Positions 15,301 to 22,097 of a stretch of 23,444 bases of DNA are shown here, one piece after another (positions within the stretch are counted from its first letter, which is position 1; each line of letters starts with the position of its first letter). The notes beneath the pieces were generated by a model. It was not told the origin of the DNA. It ran no database searches and was given only the letters and a program-made list of their open reading frames with translations. Both the position numbers and the translations under genes were made by a program. This stretch comes from a virus. Where the stretch lies: positions 1 through 23,444 of the IMG/VR virus record IMGVR_UViG_3300046513_000129; one strand, 5' to 3'.

Positions 15301-18235
15301 GGCCGAAATGTTCGGCTTCGACAGCGGCGCGGCGCTGCGCAAGGCGATCAAGGAAGCAGGCAAGCTGAAGGACCGCATCGAGCAGGAGACCGACCGCCGC
15401 ATGCTGGAGCGCCACGGCGACCTGGTCGACCCGGTTAGCGTCGAACGTGCCGCCGAAGCCGCCGTGCACAACGAGACCCGCGCGCGGTTCATCGCCACCG
15501 GCCTGAAGCTCCTGGCCAAGTCGCCGATTCCGGCGCGCCAGCTGGCCGAGGCGGCCCGGGAAGCAGCTGAAGCCGCCGTCGCCGCCAAGCGCGTGCGCGA
15601 CCTGCGCCCGGCACAGCACGCGGCCGCCGAGGCGCGCGCGAACAAGGAAGCGGTCAAGCTAGCCGCTAAGGACCCGCAGGGCGCCGTGCAGCAGCAGCGC
15701 GCGGCCCTGCTGAACAACCGCCTGTTCAAGGCCGCCAGCGACGCCGTGGCCGAGGTCCAGAAGGGCGTGGTCTTCCTGGGCAAGTTCGACAAGGCCAGCG
15801 TGCGCGACAAGATCGCGCTGGAATACCGCGACCAGATCGACGCCATTCTCGAGCGATTCGACCTGCGCAAGTCCACCACCAACACGGCCCTGGACGCGCG
15901 CCAGTCGCTGCTGACGTTCGTGGAACAGCTGGCTGGCCAGGGTCTGGAGCCGCAGATTCCCGAAGGCCTGCTGAACGAGGCGCGCCGCATGCACTACAAG
16001 GACATGACGGTCGAAGAGTTCCGGGGGCTGGTCGACGCCGTCAAGTCGCTAGACCACCTGGGCCGCGGCGTGCAGAAGGTGATCGACGGCCAGGAAGCGC
16101 GCGATATCGACGAGCTGGCGCGCGAGGCGGCCGACGTGATGGCCACGCTGCCGCAGCGCGGCGACGAAAGCAACCGCGGGCTGACCCGCATTGATGCCGC
16201 CATGCTTAAGCTCAAGAGCGCCGGCCGCAGCGCCCAGGCATCGCTGCTGAAGATGGAACAGATGATGGACTGGCTGGACGACCGGAATCCGAACGGCGTG
16301 CTGAACCGTATCGTGTTCCGCCGCATCGCCGATGCCGGCGTGAAGGAAGCGGACCTGCTGGCCAAGATCAAGGGCGAGATCGACAACCTGATGGACCAGC
16401 ATCTGGCCGACGTCACGCGCGAACGTGGCAAGGTCTACGAGGCGCCCGGCATGATCGACGGCCTGACCGGCAAGCCGCAGCGGTTCACGAAGAAAGAAAT
16501 GCTGGCGCTGGCCGGCAACATGGGCAACGAGTCGAACATGTCGAAGCTGCTGACCGGCGAAGGCTGGAGCGAAACCGCCGTGTGGCAGTTCCTGCACCAG
16601 AACATGAGCAAGGCGGACTGGGACTTCGTGGCCGGTCTGGGACGCACGCTTGAATCCCTCTGGCCGGAAAAGGTTGCCATGTCGCGACGCCTGGGCAACA
16701 CCAATCCGGAAAAGATCGCCCCGCGCCCGTTCGATACGCCGCATGGTCGTTACGACGGCTGGTACTGGCCGATGATCTACGACCCGGCGCGGTCGCACGA
16801 CGTGGCCATGCGCGGCGCCCGCGACGCCGACAGCCTGTTCGAAAATGTGTACGCGCGCGCCAACAGCGATACCGGACGGATGAACACCCGCAATGCGAAC
16901 TACGCCCGCCCACTGCTGCTGTCCATCGACGCCATTCCGCGCGTGATCCGCGACGAGGTGCACGACATCGCCTACCGTGAGGCGATCATGGACGCCGACA
17001 AGATCCTGCGCAACCCTACCATGCGCAAGGCGATCGTGAACGCACTGAGCCAGGAACACTATGACCAGCTGCGCCCCTGGCTGCAGTCGATCGCCAACGA
17101 CCGCAAGGTCGACATGCAGGCGCTGAAGTGGTTCGATGCCGTCGCCCATGGCGCCCGCACACGCGCCACCATCGTCGGCCTGGGCTACCGCCTGTCGACT
17201 ATGCTGGTGCACGGCAGCTCGGCCGCCATGGAATCGATCGCCGAGGTGGGCCCGGTTTGGTTCGGCAAAGGTCTGGCCGACTTCGCGAACCCCCGCACCT
17301 GGGCCGAGAACCGCGACTTCGTGTTCGAGCGGTCGGGCGAGATGCGCAACCGGATGAACGAGGTCGACCGCGACGTGCGCGAGCACCTGCGCGAAATCGA
17401 TATCCGCCTGATGGACCCGACCAGCGGCGCGCTGGCGCGCGGCACCGATCTGATGAAGGCGCACGCCTACCAGGGCATCGCCATGCTCGACATGGCCAGC
17501 GCCCTGCCGACCTGGATGGGGGCATACCACAAGGGCATGGCGCCGGTCGAGAAAGGCGGCAAGGGGCTGAGCGAGCAGGACGCCATCTACTTCGCCGACA
17601 AGACCGTGCGCAACGCTCACGGCGGCACTGGCGTAAAGGACCTGGCCGCGGTGCAGCGTGGGCCCGAGTTCTTCAAGCTGTTCACGATGTTTTACACGTT
17701 CTGGAATCACAACGTGAACCGCCTGATGGACACCGGCCGACTGGCGACTGACGCACGCACCTGGAAGGATTCGACGCTGGCGGCAACCGTCATCATGCGC
17801 TTCCTGATCTATACCCTGGGCGTCCAGACGATGCACCACATGCTGCACCCGCAGAAGGACGACGAAGGCGAGACGCACTGGCTGGCGTGGGCCGGGAAGG
17901 AATTCGTGTCGGCAGCTTTCGCCGGCGTGCCGATCCTGCGCGACCTGTCGGCGCATTACTTGTCTGGCAAGGATTACAGCGTCACGCCAGCAGCGGGTAT
18001 GGTCGATGCGGTCGGAAAGTCGGGCGTCGACGCGGCCAATGCGCTGACCGGAAAGGAGACCGATCCGAAGGCGCTGAAGCACACCGTCACCACGGCCGGT
18101 TACCTATTCGGCCTGCCGCTCGGCCAGGTGTCCAGCAGCGCCCAGTTCATCTGGGACGTCTCGCAGGGTAAGCAGGATCCACAGAACCTGCAGGACTGGT
18201 GGAACGGCATCCTGCACGGGAAGATCGACCACTAG
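12347..18235 (+). CDS. Giant internal virion / ejection protein with HExxH zincin motif
   Basis: The product has 1962 residues, the largest in the window. ATG 12347 is preferred over the in-frame ATG 12311 because it overlaps the upstream stop by only 11 bases and the protein from there begins MADNDTSIYD. Hydrophobic Gly/Ala-rich segments occur near residues 140-175 and 220-260. The motif HESGH (residues 680-684) is a canonical HExxH zinc-peptidase signature, with downstream Glu741 and Glu748 as candidate third ligands. Residues about 850-1250 are long charged helices. The C-terminal quarter contains aromatic-rich segments such as FFKLFTMFYTFWNH. It should be the large ejection-channel protein. 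Similar polyvalent proteins combine several domains, and peptidase activity is unproven. Confidence 0.85.
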   Translation: MADNDTSIYDTAAAVVMHQDKQSTAQQVRNNMQFAVGTSADQAAEYQHLAKYVGVAPETVQAQPDVVRQQAALKGLNTDTMVNDQPVLAKYLTDPNNTAKSHDDIAPLASVEQAAKNLPGPAPAAQAPSFGDTLTGLPMNFMQGLGGAFNKAATSVNIVAGAFPTIYDKVASLYTGKQTTSASDWWFRKMVDPLTHDAPAFQVAPDAPFASKAAQTLGNLTGMMSQIVLTGSGGTASTAGTTTAEVVGNQMAHGAKSMAFPAMTDAVDTGRKVYQETGDAQQAIRAAQAQYATSTLGGVMPLSAPGGLATRALGGFASGLAAGEVSRQGMNLALPDSMNQPFDIEGALLAGLSGSLLGTVMGPRPEPSYHEAIRQFYTDSTKAEAAEQGMAALQKLGEAATASKTRGRDREAFKEFVRSATENGQLQDVYVDANKFTEVLNQAGVGLPELQRLMPEVAAQLHEAGETKGDIRIPVEDYATHIAGGKLDQAILPHLKVEPDGFTYDQAQQFYQGQHADLKAQAEKILAMKTADDAAQTEAKEIHDRVLDQLNATGRFRPEVNNAYAALTRDFYVTMADRTGSTPAELFAKHPVNIVSEPITSAAALDHVAPADGSFGIGSVKSGGAKAKRSDEAAKLVDRATAPAVETAVEPAGGGARGGFSPESNTVSLLRKADLSTYLHESGHFYLEVMHDIASAADAPQQVRDDFDTLLKSFGIEGDSAEQRLADWTGRTLDQKRAGHEQFARSFEAYLLEGKAPTLELQSLFSRFRSWLVAIYHSLKSLNVELTDEVRGVMDRLVATDDAIRYTEQARGYLPVHVEGTAEEVAAYRAMGKEATDKAVAEMDARSLRDMQWASNAKAKALRELQKQADTQRKAIRDEVTREMEAEPVRQAEAYLKRPNGTDPAPAAEVREWEGRRDAEQSQLQNEVKGKYLASEEGAATKGLKRGQFLAKNKRAIANEAERRLIEWEQQNPRPSRGDPGIDIVAEMFGFDSGAALRKAIKEAGKLKDRIEQETDRRMLERHGDLVDPVSVERAAEAAVHNETRARFIATGLKLLAKSPIPARQLAEAAREAAEAAVAAKRVRDLRPAQHAAAEARANKEAVKLAAKDPQGAVQQQRAALLNNRLFKAASDAVAEVQKGVVFLGKFDKASVRDKIALEYRDQIDAILERFDLRKSTTNTALDARQSLLTFVEQLAGQGLEPQIPEGLLNEARRMHYKDMTVEEFRGLVDAVKSLDHLGRGVQKVIDGQEARDIDELAREAADVMATLPQRGDESNRGLTRIDAAMLKLKSAGRSAQASLLKMEQMMDWLDDRNPNGVLNRIVFRRIADAGVKEADLLAKIKGEIDNLMDQHLADVTRERGKVYEAPGMIDGLTGKPQRFTKKEMLALAGNMGNESNMSKLLTGEGWSETAVWQFLHQNMSKADWDFVAGLGRTLESLWPEKVAMSRRLGNTNPEKIAPRPFDTPHGRYDGWYWPMIYDPARSHDVAMRGARDADSLFENVYARANSDTGRMNTRNANYARPLLLSIDAIPRVIRDEVHDIAYREAIMDADKILRNPTMRKAIVNALSQEHYDQLRPWLQSIANDRKVDMQALKWFDAVAHGARTRATIVGLGYRLSTMLVHGSSAAMESIAEVGPVWFGKGLADFANPRTWAENRDFVFERSGEMRNRMNEVDRDVREHLREIDIRLMDPTSGALARGTDLMKAHAYQGIAMLDMASALPTWMGAYHKGMAPVEKGGKGLSEQDAIYFADKTVRNAHGGTGVKDLAAVQRGPEFFKLFTMFYTFWNHNVNRLMDTGRLATDARTWKDSTLAATVIMRFLIYTLGVQTMHHMLHPQKDDEGETHWLAWAGKEFVSAAFAGVPILRDLSAHYLSGKDYSVTPAAGMVDAVGKSGVDAANALTGKETDPKALKHTVTTAGYLFGLPLGQVSSSAQFIWDVSQGKQDPQNLQDWWNGILHGKIDH

Positions 18236-18238
18236 GGC

Positions 18239-18250
18239 GTATACGTACCG
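18239..18250 (+). promoter_or_regulatory. GTATACGT element, copy 3 (before tailspike gene)
   Basis: GTATACGTACCG begins three bases after the stop of the giant ejection protein and is identical over 12 bases to copy 2 at 4499-4510. It runs directly into the tailspike leader stem. Its role is unknown. Confidence 0.55.
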
Positions 18251-18295
18251 TGGGCGCTGCTGCTGAGAATGCAGCTTTCCGATATGGGCGCCCAC
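18250..18295 (+). promoter_or_regulatory. Structured tailspike leader ending one base before the start codon
   Basis: GTGGGCGC (18250-18257) pairs perfectly with GCGCCCAC (18288-18295). Inside it, GCTGC (18259-18263) pairs with GCAGC (18271-18275) around a 7-base loop. The right outer arm ends one base before ATG 18297, and no Shine-Dalgarno is visible in the normal position. Initiation probably depends on this fold being opened or on an unusual mode of ribosome entry. Confidence 0.5.
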
Positions 18296-18296
18296 T

Positions 18297-20096
18297 ATGA
18301 CTATCAGCAACACCACTCGCACGGCCGGGCCTTTCATTGGCAATGGGGTCACGGCCGACTTCCCATTCTCGTTTAAGGTCTTCGACCGCAGCGAGCTGCT
18401 GGTCGCACAGACCAACACCACCACCGGCACCGAGACGCTGAAGTATCTGGACGCCGACTACACCGTCACCCTGAACACCGACCAGAATAGCAACCCGGGC
18501 GGCACCATCCATATGCTGGCAGCGCCGCCGCTCGGCACCACGCTTGCCGCCACCAGCACCGTGGCCATGGTCCAGACGTTGGACCTGACCAACCAGGGCG
18601 GCTTTTACCCGAAGACGATCAACGACGCCATGGACCGCATGATGATCGTGATCCAGCAGCTGAACGCGAAGGTGGGCGGCGGCATCAGCATCGGGTCGCA
18701 GGCGATCACCGCGGCGGCGCTGGCGGCGCTGCAGGCCGTGCAGACCCTGGGGCTGGCCGGCGGCGGCGATCAGGTCGGCATAAAGGGCGACGAGGTCGGA
18801 TCGATCCTGCACACGGTCGCCGACCAGTACCGCGAGCGCGTCAGCGTGTTCCAGTTCATGACGGCCGCCCAGATCGCCGACGTAAAGGCGCGCACCTACC
18901 AGACCGACGTGACCGCCGCCATTCAGGCAGCGCGCGACGCGGTGGCTATCAGCCGCAAAAAACTGGTCTTCCCGGCCGGCGGCTACAAGTACAACAAGTC
19001 CCCGAACTGGGCCATTCACCACTTGGAAGTGTCTTTCGAAGGCGACGTGAACCTGCGCTACACCGGCACCGGCGACGCCGTGATTTTCGACGCCAATGCT
19101 GCTGACGCCGTAGTCTTCACGCCTGGCCTGTGCTACGGCGTCAAGTGGGGCTGGGGCATCCGCCCGTCGATCGAGGCACCCGCCACCGCCGGCAATGGCG
19201 TGTTCTGCCGGTCGACCCACCATTGCCGCATCGGCGCTCGTGTGCGCGGCTGTGGCGCGTCCAGCGCCGGCCTGCTGGTGAACTTCGCCGTTTGCACCGA
19301 CTTCGAACTTGAGGTGTCGGGCAACGTCGATGGCTGGTATCTGGGTGCCAAGCCGCAGTTCGGCTACAACCTGGGGCGCCGCAATCCGGGCGAGACGACG
19401 TCCTATTGCAACTTCCTGGACCCGGTCGTTGAGGGGCCGACCATCGGCATCCAGCTGCTGAACACCCTGGGCAACAACTTCTGGGGCGGCACGTCGGAAG
19501 CATGCACCCAGTATGGCGTCTACGCCAGCCCGAGCGCCAACCAGGACAAGTTCTGGGGTACCGACTTCGAGGTCAACGGCATCGCTGACGTCTACGACAT
19601 GGGCCAGAACCTGTTGCTGCACCATTGCGACAGCTACACCCAGACCACCCTGGGAACCCAGTCGCGCAATGCGGACATCATGGGCGGTCTGTACAGCAAG
19701 ATCCTGCTGGATGCTGGTTGCGTGAACCCGACCCTGCGCGACGTCACCTTCAACCGCTTCGATGACAACTCGACGCTGGTAGATGCTGCCACCGGTACCG
19801 TGCTCGAGAACGTGCGCAATGGCGCCGCATCAGGTGGCGGTCTGATCCTGTTCGCGACCCAGGACAACTCAAGCGTCCCGATCGCCGACAAGGGCAGCGT
19901 CGAATTCGTGATGCCGGTGCCATACCTGAAATTCGGCGATCACGGCAGCTGCGGCTTCTCGGCCAACACCGGCGGCATCGCGCTGACCTGCCAGGTGTCT
20001 GCGGCCGGCTACGCCAGCGTCATCGCCACCAACAACACCGGCGCCGCCCAGACGCTGCCGGCCGGCCGCCTCACCGTGAAGTTCACGCGCGGCTGA
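18297..20096 (+). CDS. Tailspike / tail fiber protein with beta-helix body
   Basis: The product has 599 residues. The N-terminal 125 or so residues (NTTRTAGPFIGNGVTADFPF to a YPKTINDAMDRMM helix near 103-115) form the virion-anchoring domain common to podoviral tail fibers and spikes. After a linker, VFQFMTAAQIADVKAR (about 184) starts a body rich in short beta repeats, Asn and Gly, with FPAGGYKYN and NNFWGGTSE, typical of right-handed parallel beta-helix spikes that bind and often cleave surface polysaccharide. No catalytic residues can be assigned. The C-terminus (about 535-599) resembles a small beta-sandwich cap. Its leader is structured and lacks a normal ribosome binding site. Confidence 0.83.
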   Translation: MTISNTTRTAGPFIGNGVTADFPFSFKVFDRSELLVAQTNTTTGTETLKYLDADYTVTLNTDQNSNPGGTIHMLAAPPLGTTLAATSTVAMVQTLDLTNQGGFYPKTINDAMDRMMIVIQQLNAKVGGGISIGSQAITAAALAALQAVQTLGLAGGGDQVGIKGDEVGSILHTVADQYRERVSVFQFMTAAQIADVKARTYQTDVTAAIQAARDAVAISRKKLVFPAGGYKYNKSPNWAIHHLEVSFEGDVNLRYTGTGDAVIFDANAADAVVFTPGLCYGVKWGWGIRPSIEAPATAGNGVFCRSTHHCRIGARVRGCGASSAGLLVNFAVCTDFELEVSGNVDGWYLGAKPQFGYNLGRRNPGETTSYCNFLDPVVEGPTIGIQLLNTLGNNFWGGTSEACTQYGVYASPSANQDKFWGTDFEVNGIADVYDMGQNLLLHHCDSYTQTTLGTQSRNADIMGGLYSKILLDAGCVNPTLRDVTFNRFDDNSTLVDAATGTVLENVRNGAASGGGLILFATQDNSSVPIADKGSVEFVMPVPYLKFGDHGSCGFSANTGGIALTCQVSAAGYASVIATNNTGAAQTLPAGRLTVKFTRG

Positions 20097-20122
20097 TCGC
20101 TTTCCCACCCTGAAAGAACAAC

Positions 20123-20455
20123 ATGAACAAAACCCAACTGTGGCAAGCACAGGCCAGCACACTCGGCGGCCCGGACCTTGTCCAGGTCCTGATCGAAATT
20201 CGTGACGGCCAAGTCCGATTGACTGAACGTGTTGCGCAAGCAGAAGGCGCGATCGAGCGCCTTCTGTCTGGCTTCCCGGCCGATGACGTCGACGGCCACC
20301 GCCGCTATCACGAGTCGGTGATCGAGTGGCGCGAGCTGCGGAACAAGATGGTGCGCGAAGCAATGCTGAAAGTAGCACAGGCGGGCGCCCTGGCTGCCTG
20401 TGGCTGGTTGGCGTTGGCCATCTGGAAAGCGCTCAAGATATCGGTGACGCAATGA
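20123..20455 (+). CDS. Holin-like small membrane protein (lysis cassette)
   Basis: This 110-residue protein has a soluble charged helical N-terminal part, including GHRRYHESVIEWRELRNKM (about residues 58-76), and one C-terminal hydrophobic segment AGALAACGWLALAIW (about 87-101) followed by Lys. From memory, such tail-anchored proteins are common just before the endolysin in phages of Burkholderiales and could be holins, antiholins or anchors. The upstream ribosome site is weak (GAAAGAAC). The stop overlaps the endolysin start (ATGA), implying coupled translation and control of endolysin dose. Whether this or the 65-residue protein downstream is the true holin cannot be settled here. Confidence 0.72.
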   Translation: MNKTQLWQAQASTLGGPDLVQVLIEIRDGQVRLTERVAQAEGAIERLLSGFPADDVDGHRRYHESVIEWRELRNKMVREAMLKVAQAGALAACGWLALAIWKALKISVTQ

Positions 20456-21009
20456 GCGGCCCGCGCAAAAGCGTCGACCAGATGATCGACGAGCTGATCG
20501 GCCGGGAAGGCCGCTACACCTACAACCCGAACGACAGCGGCGGCGAAACGATGTGGGGCATCACCGCCGCGACTGCGCGCCGGAACGGTTACCAGGGCGC
20601 CATGTCGCAGATGCCGCGCACCACAGCCGAGACCATCTACCGTGCCGAGTTCTTCACCGCGCCGGGTTTCGACAAGGTGTACAGCGTGTCGCAGGCGATC
20701 GCCGAAGAGATGTTCGACACCGGCGTGAACATGGGCGTGGGCCTGCCCGGGTCCTGGCTCCAGCGCATCCTGAACGCGCTGAACCGCGGCGGCAAGGATT
20801 ATCCGGACATGGCGGTCGACGGTCGCATCGGGCCGGGCACTATCAGCGCGCTGCGCACCTTTCTGAATCTCCGCGGCGCCGATGGCGAAACGGTAATTCT
20901 TCGCGCCCTCAACTGCCAGCAGGGCGTGCGCTACCTGGACATCACCGAGGCCAGGGCGCAGAACGAGGACTTTTATTTCGGCTGGCTGCTCAACCGTGTT
21001 GCAACCTGA
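20452..21009 (+). CDS. Endolysin, glycoside hydrolase family 108 type with peptidoglycan-binding domain
   Basis: The product has 185 residues. ATG 20452 overlaps the preceding stop, so it is preferred over in-frame upstream starts. The motif REGRYTYNPNDSGGETMWGI (residues 18-37) matches GH108 N-acetylmuramidases, with Glu19 as the likely catalytic residue; the family usually has EGGY where this has EGRY. The C-terminal part with YPDMAVDGRIGPGTISALR (about 121-139) fits the peptidoglycan-binding domain that follows GH108 domains. There is no signal peptide, so release should depend on a holin. It is flanked by two small membrane proteins and followed by spanins, a full Gram-negative lysis set. 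Confidence 0.92.
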   Translation: MSGPRKSVDQMIDELIGREGRYTYNPNDSGGETMWGITAATARRNGYQGAMSQMPRTTAETIYRAEFFTAPGFDKVYSVSQAIAEEMFDTGVNMGVGLPGSWLQRILNALNRGGKDYPDMAVDGRIGPGTISALRTFLNLRGADGETVILRALNCQQGVRYLDITEARAQNEDFYFGWLLNRVAT

Positions 21010-21019
21010 AAGGTGACCT

Positions 21020-21217
21020 ATGAAACGAAAGATTCAAATCGGCCTCGAGTATCTTGCCGCCCGTCTGTCCGAACCTTCCACCTGGCAGGGGATCGGCTTC
21101 CTGGCCACCCTCGCAGGCGCCAAGCTGGGCGCGGGCATGGACTGGGGACAAGCTGCAGGCCTGGGCGGGGTCATCTCGGCCGGCCTGAAAATGATCTTTC
21201 CTGACCCGGTGAAATGA
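21020..21217 (+). CDS. Small holin-like membrane protein
   Basis: This 65-residue protein has a basic N-terminus and the motif ARLSEPSTWQGIGFLATLAGAKLG (about residues 13-37), given here only to locate it, then a second hydrophobic stretch AAGLGGVISAGLKMIF (about 45-60). The SEPSTW-G pattern is common in short holins of proteobacterial phages. AAAGGTG lies upstream of the start. The stop overlaps the i-spanin start (ATGA). It may be the membrane-pore holin, with the 110-residue protein upstream acting as a regulator, or the reverse. Confidence 0.75.
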   Translation: MKRKIQIGLEYLAARLSEPSTWQGIGFLATLAGAKLGAGMDWGQAAGLGGVISAGLKMIFPDPVK

Positions 21218-21708
21218 TGACGATCCCCGACATCATCCCCTGGCCTTGGAAGCTCGGCGCGGCTGTACTGGCGATCGCCGGCGGAGCTGCCGCGCTGCTG
21301 GCCTACGGCGAACACAAATACGACGAGGGCCACGCGGCCGCCGTGTCAGAGCGAGCTGCGCAGGATCTCGTCGCCGTCGTCAAACGCACGGCTGACAATG
21401 CCGTGATCGAGGCGGCGCAAACCCAAGTAAACACCATCATCACGAAAGCCAAGAATGAAGAACTTGCCCCTGTTCGCGAGCGCATTGTTACTCAGCGCGT
21501 GTACGTCGGTTCCGCCATCTGTAACGGACCTGCCACCCCCGCCCAAGCCGAAAGCACCGCCGGCAGCGACGGCACCGATCCACCCGGCCGGCTGGTTCGA
21601 CAAGACGTTGAGCGAGATATTGTCGCGCTGAAACTGGCGGTCGAGGAGGATCTGGCCACCGGCCGCGCGTGCCAAGCCTTCCTGGAAAAGAACGGGCTCA
21701 CGCCGTGA
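21214..21708 (+). CDS. i-spanin (Rz-like)
   Basis: The product has 164 residues, with one N-terminal membrane segment LGAAVLAIAGGAAALLAYG (about residues 14-32) followed by a periplasmic region of charged helices (about 33-100), then a Gly/Ser/Pro-poor linker and a final helix ending FLEKNGLTP. This is the layout of lambda Rz-type inner-membrane spanins. It starts in an ATGATG where the first ATG overlaps the holin-like stop. An o-spanin is fully nested in another frame at 21455-21631, which strongly confirms the call. Together they fuse the inner and outer membranes in the last step of lysis. Confidence 0.86.
   Translation: MMTIPDIIPWPWKLGAAVLAIAGGAAALLAYGEHKYDEGHAAAVSERAAQDLVAVVKRTADNAVIEAAQTQVNTIITKAKNEELAPVRERIVTQRVYVGSAICNGPATPAQAESTAGSDGTDPPGRLVRQDVERDIVALKLAVEEDLATGRACQAFLEKNGLTP
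21455..21631 (+). CDS. o-spanin (Rz1-like lipoprotein), nested in the i-spanin gene
   Basis: In a different frame inside the i-spanin gene, ATG 21455 opens a 58-residue ORF ending at TGA 21629-21631. It begins MKNLPLFASALLLSACTSVP, a lipoprotein signal with lipobox LSAC and Cys16, and continues with a proline-rich region (LPPPPKPKAPP) and a short tail ending SEILSR. A Rz1 lipoprotein typically has exactly these parts: a signal, an acylated Cys and a Pro-rich periplasmic segment. It should be anchored in the outer membrane and pair with the i-spanin. Unlike overlapping Rz/Rz1 pairs where Rz1 extends past Rz, here it is wholly contained. Confidence 0.88.
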   Translation: MKNLPLFASALLLSACTSVPPSVTDLPPPPKPKAPPAATAPIHPAGWFDKTLSEILSR

Positions 21709-21848
21709 TCGACTTCCACGCCCTGACGCCTGCCGGCACCGTGTACCTTTTCAGCACGGTCGCCGGCAAGCTGATCCTTCCCTCAGGGTGCGCCGAGCTG
21801 CCGGCAGGACCAGCACCCGCGCCGCCACCTCCACCGGTACGCCGCTGA
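21705..21848 (+). CDS. Possible 47-residue ORF coupled to the i-spanin stop
   Basis: GTG 21705 overlaps the i-spanin TGA (GTGA) and opens 47 codons ending at TGA 21846-21848. The product begins MIDFHALTPAGTVYLFSTV and ends in a Pro/Ala-rich stretch with six consecutive prolines. Third codon positions are GC-rich, as in neighbouring genes. The coupling is suggestive, but the ORF is short, has no recognised family and is overlapped by a minus-strand ORF. It could be a late-operon tail gene or chance. Confidence 0.35.
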   Translation: MIDFHALTPAGTVYLFSTVAGKLILPSGCAELPAGPAPAPPPPPVRR

Positions 21849-22005
21849 CCGCGAGCATGTAGGATGCCTCCAGCCAGGTGATGGCCGGCAGCAGTATCAG
21901 GGCCAGGTCGACCCGGCTGGCGGTGATGAGGTCGGTGCGCGGTGTCATGGTCGCCATGGTGCTGCCGCTGCTGCTGATCAGGCTGAGGTGGAGCAAAAGT
22001 GCCAT
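21751..22005 (-). CDS. Possible small minus-strand phage-edge gene, unknown function
   Basis: This 84-residue ORF is on the strand opposite to the late operon, between the lysis genes and attR, where prophages often carry accessory genes. The start chosen is the ATG at 22005-22003, preceded on that strand by CAGGTG. The central part has strongly GC-rich third positions and includes VDLALILLPAITWLEASYML (about residues 32-51) and GVPVEVAARVL. The last 15 residues lose this pattern where the ORF overlaps the + strand GTG ORF. An inverted repeat (21999-22014) covers its start codon. I recognise no family. Confidence 0.4.
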   Translation of the reverse strand: MALLLHLSLISSSGSTMATMTPRTDLITASRVDLALILLPAITWLEASYMLAVSGVPVEVAARVLVLPAARRTLREGSACRRPC

Positions 22006-22014
22006 AATTGGCAC
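21999..22014. promoter_or_regulatory. Inverted repeat GTGCCA-TAAT-TGGCAC, possible operator
   Basis: Two perfect 6-base arms around a 4-base spacer cover the start codon of the minus-strand ORF. The size and symmetry suit a small dimeric regulator. The TGGCAC arm resembles half of a sigma-54 -24 box, but the -12 GC is absent. Confidence 0.35.
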
Positions 22015-22069
22015 CTGATTTTGTTGGAAGATGGTGGAATAGACCACGCAACCATGCGGGTTTCAGCGG

Positions 22070-22097
22070 TGCTGATGTTCCAAAGAATTCATCAGCA
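22070..22097. repeat. 8-bp inverted repeat in the phage arm next to attR
   Basis: TGCTGATG (22070-22077) and CATCAGCA (22090-22097) are perfectly complementary around a 12-base centre. No T-run follows on either strand, so it is not an evident terminator. It may be an arm-type site for recombination proteins. Confidence 0.4.

Noticed and set aside
16049-18082. Minus-strand ORF of 677 codons opposite the giant ejection protein
   Set aside because: Same GC-driven shadow effect; His/Arg/Val-rich product and no plausible start signal, while the + strand frame is continuous and conserved in type.
18297-20096. Diversity-generating retroelement target in the tailspike, as in BPP-1
   Set aside because: No reverse transcriptase, template repeat or adenine-biased variable repeat was seen in the window.
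22008-22024. Possible sigma-54 promoter (TTGGCAC followed by TTTTGT)
   Set aside because: The -24-like half is good, but the essential GC of the -12 element is missing and no gene follows on that strand.
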